A stretch of DNA of 64,000 bases from Bicyclus anynana (GCF_947172395.1 NC_069104.1:7281355-7345354); one strand, 5' to 3'. Counted from the first letter of the stretch, positions 10,663 through 21,546 are shown. Numbers and translations are program-made. Notes: generated by a model from the letters alone, not told the origin.

Positions 10663-11853
10663 GATATTTAAAAAGAAAAAATCAAAAAATATTTTGGATT
10701 TATGTAGTTAAAATAAGCACGGTACAACCACAAACAACAATAACATAAAGTTATGTTCACACTTCAAAACACTTTTACAGATATTTATAGAGAAAAATTT
10801 CGCAAAATTATGATTAATGCTTATGAACTTTATACGGCAATATGAATAGATAGTTATATGCAAAACTGTGTAGAGATTTTGCACGTTATGAAGTGCTAGT
10901 GAGAGTAAGTCTACGGTTGTACTGCTCGGTGAGATTGTCCGTCCCCGCTTGAGTTTGTTAGTCAATACCATTATGTCATAGCGGTCACATGGAAGTAGGT
11001 TATCGAGATCATATCATATTAACGGCATACCTTCGCCAATTATACTTACAAATCTTATAATTAATGTAAGGATTTGAACCTTTGATTTTTTAACAGTCAG
11101 ATTTAAGCCTCAAGAGTTCCACGTATATGGAACCGGATTCAACATCGAAAGTTCATAAGTTCGATCCTCGCCCCTTAGACTATAGATGTTTTGCCAACAT
11201 TTTCTTATTTGTTACCTGTCTCTTAACTTTTATTGTGTTCAAGTTTTTGTATCACTGTTTCCAGTTAATAATATAACAGATACAGTAGTTTTATTTAATG
11301 AAAAAATATTTTCCCTGTATTCAAAATACATTTATTAAGGATTAACAACCTTTGTTGTTGTATGGAATCCTTTAAGAAGTAGAAGAAATACTTTATTGCA
11401 CACAAAAATACAATAATAATTAAAAACATTCAAAATAAACAAATTACACGTAGCATGCAAAGGCAATCCTGACGAGAGGACTTGCGAAGAAAGTACTAAG
11501 TACTTAGTAGAATTGTCCCTTTTCGGAATTAATACTAATTTCTTTGTTGGTTAATTTAATGTCCATTTGAGTCGGATTTGTTTTAAAGCAGAAAAAGAAT
11601 ATCCGTAAATAATGAACTTTCTATGTCTACTGAATACTATTCGCAGAAAAGAACATGTTTTTATTTTAACCAGACGCAATAGTGATTAACACGTACACCT
11701 TTCAAAATATTTATGTATATGGCTCAAGGTTAAATGACCGCAATATATTGCTATATACAACTTTTTCGAAGTATTCACCTAGACAGGTATTTTTTCGATC
11801 TTACACAATTTTAAGTAATCTTTTACAAAATATTATTAAGATAAGTAGTTTTG
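10663..11853. other. Unassigned intron/intergenic stretch between the two first exons
   Basis: It contains a partial repeat of the proximal upstream region (cacttttacagata at 10639 and 10769). A weak B-box-like aagttcgatcctcgcc at 11157-11172 may be a SINE relic. I looked for a second copy of the DM4/12-like exon here and saw none. Confidence 0.4.
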
Positions 11854-12083
11854 AGAGCCGTGATAGCCCAGTGGATATGACCTCTGCCTCCGTTTCCGGA
11901 GGGTGTGGGTTCGAATCCGTTCGTAGATGAACCTGCATACCAGATAATTTTCTTAATTCTCTGCGCATGTGAAGTCTGCCAATCTGTATTGGGCCAGCGT
12001 GGTGGACTATTGGCCTAACCCCTCTGATTCTGAGAGGAGACTCGAGCTCAGCAGTGAGCCAAATATGGGTTGACACTGATGAA
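11854..12083 (+). mobile_element. SINE-2, internally deleted
   Basis: The head gagccgtgatagcccagtgg and B box GGGTTCGAATCCG are intact. The middle (ttttcagttg...gtgaggaaac) is missing, and the tail hairpin and ttgacactgatga are kept. Confidence 0.75.
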
Positions 12084-12186
12084 GTAGTTTTAAATTATTT
12101 TGGTAAAATTATGTGCTACTTTTTTTTAAATTAGATTTTTTTTTATTTAATGTATATTGTAAATTGTTTAACAATATTTTAATAAT

Positions 12187-12500
12187 GTAAATGTTAAAAT
12201 TCACCAATTGAAATTAATACTTCGCGAGCAATAACAATACATAAAAGTATGTAATCTACCTAATAATAGTACCTAAAAAAGCCAAAAGGGCGTAGTGTTC
12301 ATAATACCCAATGTATTAGTATGTAAGTACATAACATGTAAATGTTAAAATTCACCAATCGAAATTAATACTTCGCGACTTTGAATAGCAATAACAATAC
12401 GTAAAATTATATAATCCACCTAATAATAGTACCTAATAATGCCCTAAAAGGGCGTTATATCCATAATAATCAAAATATTAGTTTGTAAATACATAAAAGA
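12187..12500. repeat. Two-copy tandem duplication, about 150 bp
   Basis: Units begin at aatgttaaaattcaccaa (12189 and 12342) and run through cttcgcga, aataacaatac and cctaataatagtacctaa to an aagggcgt motif and a tagt(a/t)tgtaa(g/a)tacataa end. The second unit carries small insertions. It lies just inside the intron next to the distal first exon. Confidence 0.7.
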
Positions 12501-12524
12501 TATTAAATATATAAACAAAATTAC

Positions 12525-12708
12525 CTGGGCTCACAGCGTAAGAGAGTTTCTTAATGAAATTTGTGATCCTAACCGCCATTATGATGAAAGGGAAACCAAA
12601 CAATTGCACCGGAAGCTCGAATGAGCTTTCTTGACTTCCTACTATTACACTCTGTAGTACAACGAACGTTAAAATTGTCCAGATGTAGAAGATTTTTATT
12701 ATCTCCAT
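12525..12708 (-). CDS. Distal alternative first exon, secreted protein
   Basis: It starts at the first true ATG (12708); an upstream in-frame GTG is not a likely start. It encodes 61 residues plus one base, ending at CCAG|GTAATT (12525/12524), a weaker donor than in the proximal copy. The signal peptide is MEIIKIFYIWTILTFVVLQ..., with mature sequence starting around SQESSFELPVQL. FELPVQLFGFPFIIMAVRIT and then NFIKKLSYAVSP align with the proximal exon without gaps. Its phase fits the internal exon at 3773-3968. Its own downstream exons are not visible between the two first exons, which favours alternative-first-exon use over a separate complete gene. Confidence 0.65.
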
Positions 12709-12727
12709 CTTTACACTTTCCACTTAG

Positions 12728-13140
12728 TTCACTTCTCAAGAACGCTTTTGTTAACTAATTAAAAATGTTTCATGTCCACGTTTCACGTAATTTACGCTTA
12801 AAAAAAAATGAAAACACTTCTATAAATGTAATTAAAAATATTACACAACCGAAGTTTGAATTCACTTTTTTAGAACGGTTTAACCAAAAATTACAAAACT
12901 TTTTTTTTAGGAATCAATATTAAACTGACGGAAATTTTTGTTCACTTATTTAGAACGATTTAATAAAAAAAACATAAAACGCTTTTGGTAACTAATTAAG
13001 AACTACACTTGTGCTATTTACGTTCACTTATTTAGATCGACACAAGAAAACAAAGTTATAAACGCTGTAAATATAATTGAATTTATTAAATCATTTGTGC
13101 GATTTCCGTTCACTTGATTTGATTGGACGTTATAAGACAA
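12728..13140. repeat. Degenerate repeat array upstream of the distal first exon
   Basis: Cores related to gttcacttatttagaacg occur at about 12729, 12860, 12941, 13024 and 13108, the later ones about 83 bp apart. Several are followed by acgcttttgg/gttaactaattaa. It overlaps the candidate distal promoter. Confidence 0.5.
12817..12824 (-). promoter_or_regulatory. Candidate TATA box, distal promoter
   Basis: TATAGAAG followed by TGT; the first T is 116 nt upstream of the ATG, identical to the spacing at the proximal exon. Confidence 0.4.
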
Positions 13141-13707
13141 AACAATTAAAAAAATAACGCAGCGTTTAAATTGAGGGTTGTTTTTGATCCGTTCCTAATG
13201 CACGACGACCTTAGCTGGATATCCTATTATAACTGACCGTGTCTAACTCAGTCTAGTTGGGTTAGGGTGTTGTAATCATTTAGCTATGCATTACTAAATC
13301 ACCGTATCGATAATGCGACCCGTTTTGGTCATCAGGACGAGTTGTGTCAACGGTTGAGTAATAACGCTAGAACATTCCTTGAATTTGTAACCCGAATCTA
13401 TCATTAAATGTAAAAAAAACAGTCACGTAACACTTGTTTAGTCGCATCCTTAACTGAACTGACAGCTAAAGTGAAGTGCACTTTTGTAGAACTTGACTTT
13501 AGTGTGTATATACAAAAGTGAACATGCACTTTTAACTAATGATCAGATATTAAAATATCTGAACTGATTTAGATTAATAAAAAGTTTTACGTTCGCTTGA
13601 AATTATTATTTTGTTTAACAAGTTGACTCATTTGAGTAGGTGACAATGCAGTCTAAGAGAATATTCAGCTAGAAAGAAGCAAACAATCACAGAAGAATCT
13701 CTGTTTA
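13141..13707. other. Unassigned stretch upstream of the distal promoter
   Basis: It holds an agtgcac(tttt)-rich imperfect inverted pair (13474-13533: aagtgcacttttgtag, caaaagtgaacatgcac) and atcagatattaaaatatctg (13541-13560). No exon was recognised. Confidence 0.35.
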
Positions 13708-14004
13708 TCATCATCGTTATCAACCCATATTCGACTCAGCTCGAGTCTCCTCTCAGAATGACAGCAATAGTCCACCAAGCTAGCCCAATGCGTATTGGCA
13801 GACTTCACACACTTAGAGAATTAAGAAAATTCTCATGTATGCAGTTTTCTTCACGTTTCTCCTTCACAGTTTGAGACACGTGATATTTAATTTCTTAAAA
13901 TGCACACAACTGAAAAGTTGGAGGTGCATGCCCCGGACCGGATTCGAGCCTACACCCTCCGGAATCGCAGGCAGAGGTCATATCCACTGAGCTATCACGG
14001 CTCT
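13708..14004 (-). mobile_element. SINE-2 copy
   Basis: Near full length. It has a small deletion (actgctgag lost) near the tail end. Head GAGCCGTGATAGCTCAGTGG at right. Confidence 0.75.
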
Positions 14005-14306
14005 TAACCAAGTCCGATTTTTTTATTTATTTTTGTGCGGGCTTAGTTCAGGAAAATATACGTAAGGCCGTACACACAATCACTTTAGCGGCTTTTTATA
14101 CGCAATGTTTTTTGTAACGTTCAATATTTTTGTATCAGCTTCCTACTTCATACGCTTAATTTAAAATTTAAATCAAGGACTCCGGATCGGTGTTTTATAT
14201 ACATTATATGTGACTGTGTAAGCCCCGTACATTTATAAATCTGTGGATTTACCAAAATTAATATGGGTTGGGACATGTCGGAATTTATACTCGTACAACT
14301 ATCAGA

Positions 14307-14500
14307 CGCGCCGCGGTTTCACACGCGTATAGTATCCATTCCTGTGGGAGTGTGGTAATAAATTAGTCTTTAACACTCACAAATAACGTGGCTTTTTATT
14401 GGTAAAAGAATTTCTAAAATCGGTTCAGTAGATCCAAAGATACGACCTACCTACCTACGACCTCACAAACTGTATCTCTTTAATATTAAATAGGCATAGA
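14307..14500 (-). mobile_element. Hel-B Helitron, ends degraded
   Basis: gccgcggtttcacacgcgta at the 3' side, then aataacgtggctttttattg, aaatcggttcagtagatcc and cctctttaatatt. Confidence 0.65.
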
Positions 14501-14867
14501 AGACAGTTTAAATGTCTGTATGTGTGTAATATTTTCATTTCTAGGCAAAATTAATATCTAGTCCTAATAATACAAAACGCTTAGTACTATCAAGACGCCA
14601 CAATTTATAAACATGACTTTAAAAAAAAGTCATCAAAATCGGAGCTGTTTCTGAGGACTTCCTGAAAACGCTTATTTTATGTATTATTTGACTCTTATAA
14701 GCTTTAGCGGCTTATAAGATTAATGTGAATAAAATATCCATTGACTCACCTGTTCCATATACTGTGTCTATACCTTTTATCTATGTGCGAGTGAGTGAGT
14801 GAGTGTATATTTCTTACTAACTATTAAGCAAGCCCTAGCAACTTTCTGGTGCATAAGGTTTATTCTT
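14501..14867. other. Unassigned stretch
   Basis: Only a short (GTGA)n microsatellite (14789-14805) stands out. Confidence 0.4.
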
Positions 14868-15160
14868 TGGTTTACATTTATGTAGCATCAGATCCAGAGG
14901 TGCTCAAATTTCGAGGGTACGAATCCTGAGTCGGAAAATTAATACTGAGCTTTTCTTTTCAGCACATTTTTAACAAAGTCTGGAATTGGGAAGTGGGTTG
15001 TGCTACTCGCTTAGAAAGCACGATAAGCCGTCGGTGCCTGTCAATTTTCGGTTAAAACCTGATCGTTAAAGATTCCATAACACACTAAGCCCGCCAACCC
15101 GCATTGGGGAGGTGTGGTGGATCTAAGCTCCATATCCCTTAAAAGTCCTACTTTTGCAGT
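14868..15160 (+). mobile_element. SINE-4 copy
   Basis: A degraded head with B-box-like GGGTACGAATCCTGAG, the body shared with 5675-5856 (tctggaattgggaagt), and a 3' region cgcattggggaggtgtggtg that reappears inverted at 34850-34945 and 50033-50110. Confidence 0.55.
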
Positions 15161-15243
15161 TGGCCTTTAATGCTGACTTTTCTCAGTAGAACCAGCCTTC
15201 CAAACCAGTGACAGAGTTTTTAAAAATAGTCTTTACAAATAGT

Positions 15244-15550
15244 TGACGGCATCCGTGGCGCAGTGGTATGCGCGGTGGATTTACAAGACGAAGGCCCTGG
15301 GTTCGATCCTGATTGAGGTTTGTCCAATTGATCCAAGTCTAGCTGGGAGGTTTCAGCCGTGGCTAGCTACCACTCTACCGACCAAGAAGTACCGCCAAGC
15401 GATTTAGCGGTCCGGTACGATGTCGTGTAGAAATCGAAAGGATCCTCCTAATAACACGTTATTCCGCTTCCATCTTAGATTGCATCATCACTTACCATAA
15501 GGTAAGATTGTAGTCAAGGGCTAACTTGTAAAATATAATTTTTTTTTTAA
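15244..15550 (+). mobile_element. Full-length SINE-1
   Basis: Head GGCATCCGTGGCGCAGTGG with B box GGGTTCGATCCTG. The body lacks the ggtgtggattttcatcc block. The tail passes ctaacttgtaaaatat into a T-run. Confidence 0.8.
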
Positions 15551-15898
15551 AATAAATGACTATTTATTTTGATTTTTTGTTTAAAATAAACTAATGATGA
15601 ACATGACAAGTTATATAATAACCATAAACAACAGCATATTTTTCAACACCAGTGTTAAACTTCAAGAAGCTTATACTCGTATTAATAAGGTCAATGAGTT
15701 ACGAGCAATGAAGCCATACAGCGGAAAATGTATGTCAAATGTATGTTTCATACCTGCTCGGTAGAGATCGAAACTGAGTGCACTCCAACAGACGACGCTC
15801 TGGGGAGACATCATCGAGAATCGCGTGTGTGAAATATAAGTACCAATATGCCATTATTTCGTACAGTATCTATGTAATTTTTTTAATATACATTCTAC
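15551..15898. other. Unassigned stretch
   Basis: AT-rich with no recognised element. Confidence 0.3.
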
Positions 15899-16125
15899 TT
15901 GGCTGGTGGGAGGCTTCGGCCGTGGCTAGTTACCACCCTACCGGCAAAAGACGTACCGCCAAGCGATTTAGCGTTCCGGTACGATGCCGTGTATAAACCG
16001 AAAGGGGTGTGGATTTTCATCCTCCTCCTAACAAGTTAGCCCGCTTCCATCTTAGACTGCATCATCACTTACCATCAGGTGAGATTGTAGTCAAGGGCTA
16101 ACTTGTAAAGAAAGAAAAAAAAAAA
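15899..16125 (+). mobile_element. SINE-1, 5'-truncated
   Basis: It begins at tggctggtgggaggcttcgg and continues to an A-rich tail. One of the least diverged bodies in the window. Confidence 0.8.
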
Positions 16126-16149
16126 CTATAATTATAAACAGTGATCGAT

Positions 16150-16300
16150 ACAAGCTGTGATAACCCGATAGTCCTCAGCCTTCGATTTGGAGGGCGTAGG
16201 ATTGAATCCGGTCTCGATCATGCACCTCTTATTTTTCAGTTAGGTATCATTATCAACCCATATTCGGTTCAGTGCTGAGCTCGAGTCTCCTCTCAGAGCT
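16150..16300. mobile_element. SINE-2 head joined to an inverted SINE-2 tail
   Basis: A plus-strand head (gctgtgataacccgatagtc, B box GGATTGAATCCGG) to about 16240 is followed directly by a minus-strand tail (atcattatcaacccatattc ... gtctcctctcagag). Confidence 0.65.
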
Positions 16301-16449
16301 TAGCTTGCTTCACATGGCATAATTCAGCTTGATCCATTCAGTACTTTCTTCGAGAAAGAGTAACAAACATCAATACATCTATAACAAGTAATCTATAGCA
16401 AACTTTTGCGTTTATAAAATACATCATACATAATTAGCATCATTAACAA

Positions 16450-16600
16450 TCCACATTCGGCTCACTGCTGAGCTCGAGTCTCCTCTCAAAATGAGAAGGG
16501 TTAGGCCAATTATCCACAACGCTGGCCCAATGCGCGGATTGGCACATTGACTATCCTAAACCCTCTCATTCTGAGAGGAGTATTGTGCTCAACAGTGAGT
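16450..16600. mobile_element. Inverted pair of SINE-2 tails
   Basis: Minus-strand tail (ggctcactgctgagctcgag) to about 16540, then a plus-strand tail (cctaaaccctctcattctga, ctcaacagtgag). Confidence 0.6.
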
Positions 16601-17137
16601 GATATTTCCAGCAGTGAAAGTACATCGACTGTTAATGATAATGATGAATTGATGAAGACGATGATTGACGAAAGTGTGACCGGAACAGGCTGTAAGACAA
16701 TTAGGAAATACATAAATCGTCATTTTACGCGACATGCAAACTCATGTATATGGTTCGTGCACGCAAGCTTAATTGCGAAAGGCAATTTCGCAAATTGGGG
16801 TCACCTGGAGACAAGGGTCTTTGATTTCATTCAAGACAAAGGAATTGCTCCCTTGTGTAGATAGTATCTGCCTTTGGAATTTGCGCAAGGTTGAAGTAAT
16901 TAACCTGCATTTGACTCTGAAGATTTCAACATTTGATTTTGGACTCAACTTTTTGAAGTGATAACCTCAGGGAGGGTAAACCGCTTATTAACGTAACTAC
17001 CGCCGTCTTAAACTAGAGCCCTTGTTCACACAAGAATTTGGGGCCCTTTTAGACAGTAATAAAGCGAATTACTTACTTTTAGGTCATTAAATTCAAAAAG
17101 ATATAATAATATGTCTTTAATGATCTTTGAGTGATGC
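16601..17137. other. Unassigned stretch with a chance reading frame
   Basis: A plus frame at 16547-16864 starts inside SINE sequence and shows no domain or splice signal. No gene is called. Confidence 0.4.
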
Positions 17138-17174
17138 TGGTTTTTTGGTTACGAATACAGTAACCAAAAAACCA
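17138..17174. repeat. Perfect 15-bp inverted repeat, 7-nt loop
   Basis: tggttttttggttac (17138-17152) and its exact complement (17160-17174). Confidence 0.85.
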
Positions 17175-17245
17175 ACCGTGCCCATGGACCCGCGCCCACC
17201 CTGGGATTATTATTATACCGTTATCGTACGATGATAATGATGATC

Positions 17246-17497
17246 AATAGGGTAGTTGACTCATAAGTTACTTGATGTATTAAACGTCAAAGTAATTGTC
17301 AAACGCTCTGTTTAGTAAAGGATTCGTTAAAGTGACGTCAAGAAATATAGAACATTATGGCAGACGGCTTTTTAGCGGGTATTGTCAAAAAATATTTAAA
17401 ATTTTCATGTAATCACTTCTCAAAGAAATATGATAATTTTTTAGAACGATAATGAACAATAATTTAGACTATTTAAAAAAGTGTCAACTAGCCTATT
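17246..17497. mobile_element. Short TIR element (MITE-like)
   Basis: Ends AATAGGGTAGTTGAC and GTCAACTAGCCTATT form a 15-bp inverted pair with one mismatch around a 222-bp non-coding interior. The target duplication is unclear. Confidence 0.5.
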
Positions 17498-18095
17498 AAT
17501 AAAATTTTAGCTGCCATGCCTTTTTCTTTACCTACTACAAAAGCAAAAATACGTAACTCTTTCATCACTTTTTGTTTTGTTTTTCGTCCGTCAAGACCCT
17601 TACATGCCTGTATTTTCCCTTTCTAATAAGCCTAAGTCCAAGGAGCTAAAATCGAACCTCAGACCTCAGTTTCGAGTCCGGCCTCATAACCGTGAAGCTA
17701 TGACATCGTGACACTAAGCCCTTTACAACTCCAAATTGTGATCAAAGAAAGCCTTTGTCTTTAAGCTAACAAAACAGAATACCTTGGCTGACAACTTGAC
17801 ACGGTTACAAGCGCTATTTTTAATACTAGACATGAGAAATTCGTGGTTTTTTATTTAACAACTAACTAAATAAAGTGGCCCATTTGGTTTTAACTAGTTT
17901 TAGCTGTGTAGAAATGCGTGTATGTCTGTGATTTCATAATAATAGTGTTGTATCAAGTGCTTATAGTTATTGAGACGAAACAAAAACACAAACACGCTGT
18001 TTTAAACATTTTGTCTGTCTGCACGGGCTAATCTATGAAACGACCGAACAGGTTTAAATGGGACTTACACTGAAAGATAGAGGAGGGTTTCAAGC
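17498..18095. other. Unassigned stretch with a weak SINE-like head
   Basis: 17625-17705 on minus has a B-box-like AGGTTCGATTTTA. The remainder shows nothing recognisable. Confidence 0.35.
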
Positions 18096-18193
18096 ATCAT
18101 ACAGGTAACTTTTTAGTCCGGAAAAAATTTTGGTCCCCGAGGAATTTGTGAAAAACTGAATTCCACGCAAACGAAGTCGCGGGCGTTTGCTAG
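18096..18193 (+). mobile_element. Hel-A Helitron 3' end
   Basis: atttgtgaaaaactgaattc, then a terminal stem around gaagtcgcgggcgtttgc and CTAG (18190-18193). The 5' part is diverged. Confidence 0.7.
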
Positions 18194-18598
18194 TCATTTG
18201 ATATAGGTACATAACACACGAATGTATTATATAATATATTCATTATCTAGACATTATTATCTTTACGTTTATATTCATCTGACTGAAGCCTTTTTTTAAA
18301 TGGTCCGCTGTCACTGTCCACTTCCTCTTAAAAGTCATAAATTGATTTGGATGAAATATGGAATACAGATAGTGTAAAACTTAAATTAACAAAATTTTCC
18401 TTCTTTTATAGGTTTTTGTAAAAATTATAAATGAAAATACAATAACAAATGCCTATAAAATATTTTTTCTGCAATTATACAAAAAGTAACAATTGCTATT
18501 AAAAAAATAATTACATAAATAATTTCCTATCGTTGATGTACTTACAAGCCAAATGAAGAACCCTAAGCCTTACAAGATAACTTAAACTGTAGTTATTA
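18194..18598. other. Unassigned AT-rich stretch
   Basis: No gene or repeat was recognised. Confidence 0.3.
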
Positions 18599-18814
18599 CT
18601 AGCCGACGCCCGCGACATCGTCCGCGTGGAATTTAGTTTTTCACAAATCCCGCGGGAACCATGATTTTTTCCGGGATGAAAAATAGCCTATGTGTTAATT
18701 CAGAATAAATCTATTTCCATTCCAAATTTCAGCCAAATCGCTTCAGTAGTAGCGGTCTTATAGAATAACAAACATACATCCATACATACTTTCGCGTTTG
18801 TAATATTAGTAGGA
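18599..18814 (-). mobile_element. Complete Hel-A Helitron
   Basis: 3' CTAG at 18599-18602 next to the GC hairpin (gacgcccgcgacatcgtc) and 5' TCCTACTAATATTAC at the right end. Flanks are A and T. It is 216 bp and non-coding. Confidence 0.85.
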
Positions 18815-19466
18815 TAAGTTATCTAAAGAATTCGCCGCTTTATTGCCAGAGGGCTTTTGCTAATAAAAATAATTATTATTCCCTCCCCAATTCCCATTTC
18901 TGTGGAAATATCTGGATAAAAAGTTGATGCCTAAGTGTTATTCAAATCATCCAAATCCATTTATATATTATGGACTAATAAATAGTTTAAATTGTTTGGT
19001 AATTTCATGTTTCGATTATAGTAGAAGAGAGATGGATGTAAATATTTAACAAAATACTCGTATTTATTTATATATGAAAATATCACTCTAATTCTAAATA
19101 CACTAGGGAAATGAGATATTTTTGTGGAAAAGTGTGGAAATTCTCTCACTACATTTCGTATTACCTCTGGGGGAGGTGTTATGCAAATCAGAAGCACGCA
19201 GAGCCTTCGCAAGCTAGCCATTACGAAACTACTTATTTCGAAAATGTACGCCGTTTTTATACTGAAATTATTTCATTCGGAATCATACTAAGTAACAGTA
19301 ATACCACAGAAAACATGGTAATACATACTTTTTGGTTTCGTTTTTATTTCTATCGATTACTTATATAATTTTCATTTCTAATAGTAATTTATAGGTATGC
19401 TTACGTTACAAACTTTTAATGCTTAGGCAAAAAAAAAACAAGTAACCTTTACTAAAATATAAAATA
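18815..19466. other. Unassigned AT-rich stretch
   Basis: Overlapping frames at 18961-19221 (minus) and 19111-19368 (plus) lack any domain or splice support. Confidence 0.35.
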
Positions 19467-19646
19467 CTAGCAGACGTCACGCGGATTCATCTGCGTAGTA
19501 AGGGATAAAATATAGCCTATAACACCGGGAGACAGTGTAGCTCCCCAACAGAGAGATTTTTTTTAATCGGGTCAGTAGTTTCGGAGCTTATTCAATACAA
19601 ACAAACAAACAATCAAAATCATTCCTCTTTATAATATTAGTAAAGA
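19467..19646 (-). mobile_element. Complete Hel-C Helitron
   Basis: CTAG at 19467-19470 beside gcagacgtcacgcgg. The right end is the reverse complement of TCTTTACTAATATTATAA. Flanks are A and T, length 180 bp. The body differs from Hel-A and Hel-B (gggtcagtagtttcggagc). Confidence 0.8.
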
Positions 19647-20030
19647 TGTAATACGAGTAAGTATTTACTACATAAATAACACGCGCTTTGGAACCCTCAT
19701 GGCTTTAATTTTAAGTTTTTGACTTAATATTATTAGCACTATTATCTAACGAAATTAGATTCGTTTCGAAAGTGCTTGTACCTAAATTATGTCTAATTAA
19801 AATAAATGAATTTTGACTTTTTATATATTACTATGGTAATTTTTGTAGTAATATAATTTTGATTTTGATTTGTTAAAATTGAAGAGTTCATTTATTTATT
19901 TTAGCGCACTAGTACTGGACACACAAAATAAGATAAGTATACTTACATAAACACAAACAAAATTATATTAAAAACTTAATGCTTTTTACATTAACTATGT
20001 AAATACAAATTAAAAAAATATATAAATAAG
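19647..20030. other. Unassigned AT-rich stretch downstream of the tRNA
   Basis: Very AT-rich with no recognised element. Confidence 0.3.
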
Positions 20031-20037
20031 AAAAAAA
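20031..20037 (-). terminator. Pol III terminator of tRNA-Arg
   Basis: A run of seven T on the minus strand, 8 nt after the tRNA 3' end. Confidence 0.85.
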
Positions 20038-20045
20038 GATTATCG

Positions 20046-20118
20046 CGACCCTGCCAGGATTCGAACCTGGAATCTTCTGATCCGTAGTCAGACGCGTTAT
20101 CCGTTGCGCCACAGGGCC
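20046..20118 (-). tRNA. tRNA-Arg (ACG anticodon)
   Basis: A 73-nt minus-strand cloverleaf. The acceptor stem GGCCCTG/CAGGGTC has seven pairs including one G-U, with discriminator G. The anticodon stem TCTGA/TCAGA encloses loop CTACGGA, giving anticodon ACG (read as ICG, decoding CGU/CGC/CGA). The T arm CCAGG-TTCGAAT-CCTGG is perfect. Internal promoters are intact: A box TGGCGCAACGG, B box GGTTCGAATCC. No intron; CCA is not encoded, as usual in eukaryotes. Unlike the SINE heads elsewhere in the window, it is followed by a T7 terminator and not by a SINE body, so it is a genuine single gene. Confidence 0.95.
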
Positions 20119-20407
20119 GTTGACAATGCGGGTCAAATTTTCAATTAGTTGCTTCACAGATATCATTGCTCAACATAAATACATATAAATCAAATTGAAG
20201 ACGTGTCCGTCTGTGAAAATAAAAATATACTGTGTTTTCGCAAGTGCTTAAAATTATTTACAGGATACTAAAACACTATATTTTTTTATTTTTGTCTGTC
20301 ATTACATAATCTGTATTTTTTAAGAGCTTATAAATCCTAATAAATTGGTCAAAAACGAATTAATTAAAATGTTAACGCACGTCTAAAATATTAAATTTGG
20401 GTAGAGA
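20119..20407. other. Upstream flank of the tRNA gene
   Basis: AT-rich; no repeat recognised. Confidence 0.3.
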
Positions 20408-20510
20408 CTTTTTGGTGTGGGAGGATACAAGTCCTATGGGTGGGGATCGAACCCATGACCTCATCATGTTGAATTATTGAGTACGATACTCAACCGTGGA
20501 GTAGTGAAGC
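20408..20510 (-). mobile_element. SINE-like tRNA-headed fragment
   Basis: Minus-strand B box GGGTTCGATCCCCACCC with a ttgagtatcgtactcaat hairpin nearby. The body ends at tttggtgtgggagga. Confidence 0.45.
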
Positions 20511-20689
20511 TTTTTGAATATACAGTTAATTTTAGTAGTTTGTAGTAGTTCAGAATTGAAATTGATCTGCACACAGTGGTGTGCACAAAGTTTTTAGCTA
20601 GGGTATGCAATATACGTAAAAAAATTAAAAATTATTTTCCAACACATGTACCTAATGGTCCACATGAAAAGCATATTTTTATTTTTTTT

Positions 20690-20835
20690 GTATTTTAATA
20701 TTTGCCATATCTTTGAAATATGACCACTATTACCATTCCTCTCCAACTAGTCAGGAAAGACTGTATTAGGAGTGGGTACGACAATATACCAACGGGGCGG
20801 GGATCGAACCACCACTCCTCGGTGATGAGGTGTTA
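20690..20835 (-). mobile_element. SINE-5 copy
   Basis: Minus head ctcatcaccgaggagtggtg with B box GGTTCGATCCCCG, then ttggtatattgtcg and tttcctgactagttggag. Matches 9811-9968. Confidence 0.55.
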
Positions 20836-21240
20836 CTTTAATGACTTACCTTGTGAGGTCAATTTTATGCAAACACACACAACCGTAAAAACATACAAAC
20901 ATTTTAACAACATGTTAATTATTTTCTAATTGTTATTAATTACTATATGAAAAATAAAACAATAGACAAATCTCTCAACACTGTCACTCAGTTAAAAACT
21001 TCTCACTTAATGGATTGAAAAGACAAATGCAAAATTATAAATGTGCAAAAACTCTTTTACACACTCCGATACAATGTATAATGGAACAAGTCTTTTTTTT
21101 TATTGGTTTGCTAAACTAACTATTAAAAATAGCTTCTTCTCATCCTCACGTAATTGTGAGGAAGCTACTTGAAGCAAACACTATGTCTTCGGAATGTATT
21201 GGAGTATGTAATCATCGCGATAGGTTGTGCTATGAGTAAG
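20836..21240. other. Unassigned stretch
   Basis: Includes a cctcacgtaattgtgagg hairpin (21155-21172). Otherwise nothing. Confidence 0.35.
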
Positions 21241-21546
21241 TCATCAACCCATATTCGGCTCACTGCTGAGCTCGAGTCTCCTCTCAGAATGAGAGGGGTA
21301 AGGCCAATAGTCCACCACGCTGGCCCAATGCGGATTGGCAGACTTCATACACGCAGAGAATTGAGAAAATTCCCTGGCATGCACGTTTCTTCACGATGTT
21401 CTCCTTCACTGTTATACACGTGATATTTAATTTCTTAAAATGCACACAACTGAAAAGTTGGAGGTGCAGGCCCCGGACCGGATTCGAACCCACACCCTGC
21501 AAAATCAGAGGCAGAGGTTTGCTTTGTTGACTTTGCTATCACGGCT
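21241..21546 (-). mobile_element. SINE-2 copy ending in a fold-back
   Basis: A near-complete body. Its head end (21497-21558) is repeated in inverted orientation immediately afterwards; see 21497-21624. Confidence 0.75.

Noticed and set aside
10547..12500. A second DM4/12-like internal exon belonging to the distal first exon
   Set aside because: Searched by eye on the minus strand for a C-x5-C exon with acceptor and donor; none seen, though a short or diverged exon could be missed.
16547..16864. A 105-codon plus-strand frame, the second longest forward frame in the window
   Set aside because: It begins inside a SINE-2 tail and has no signal, domain or splice context.
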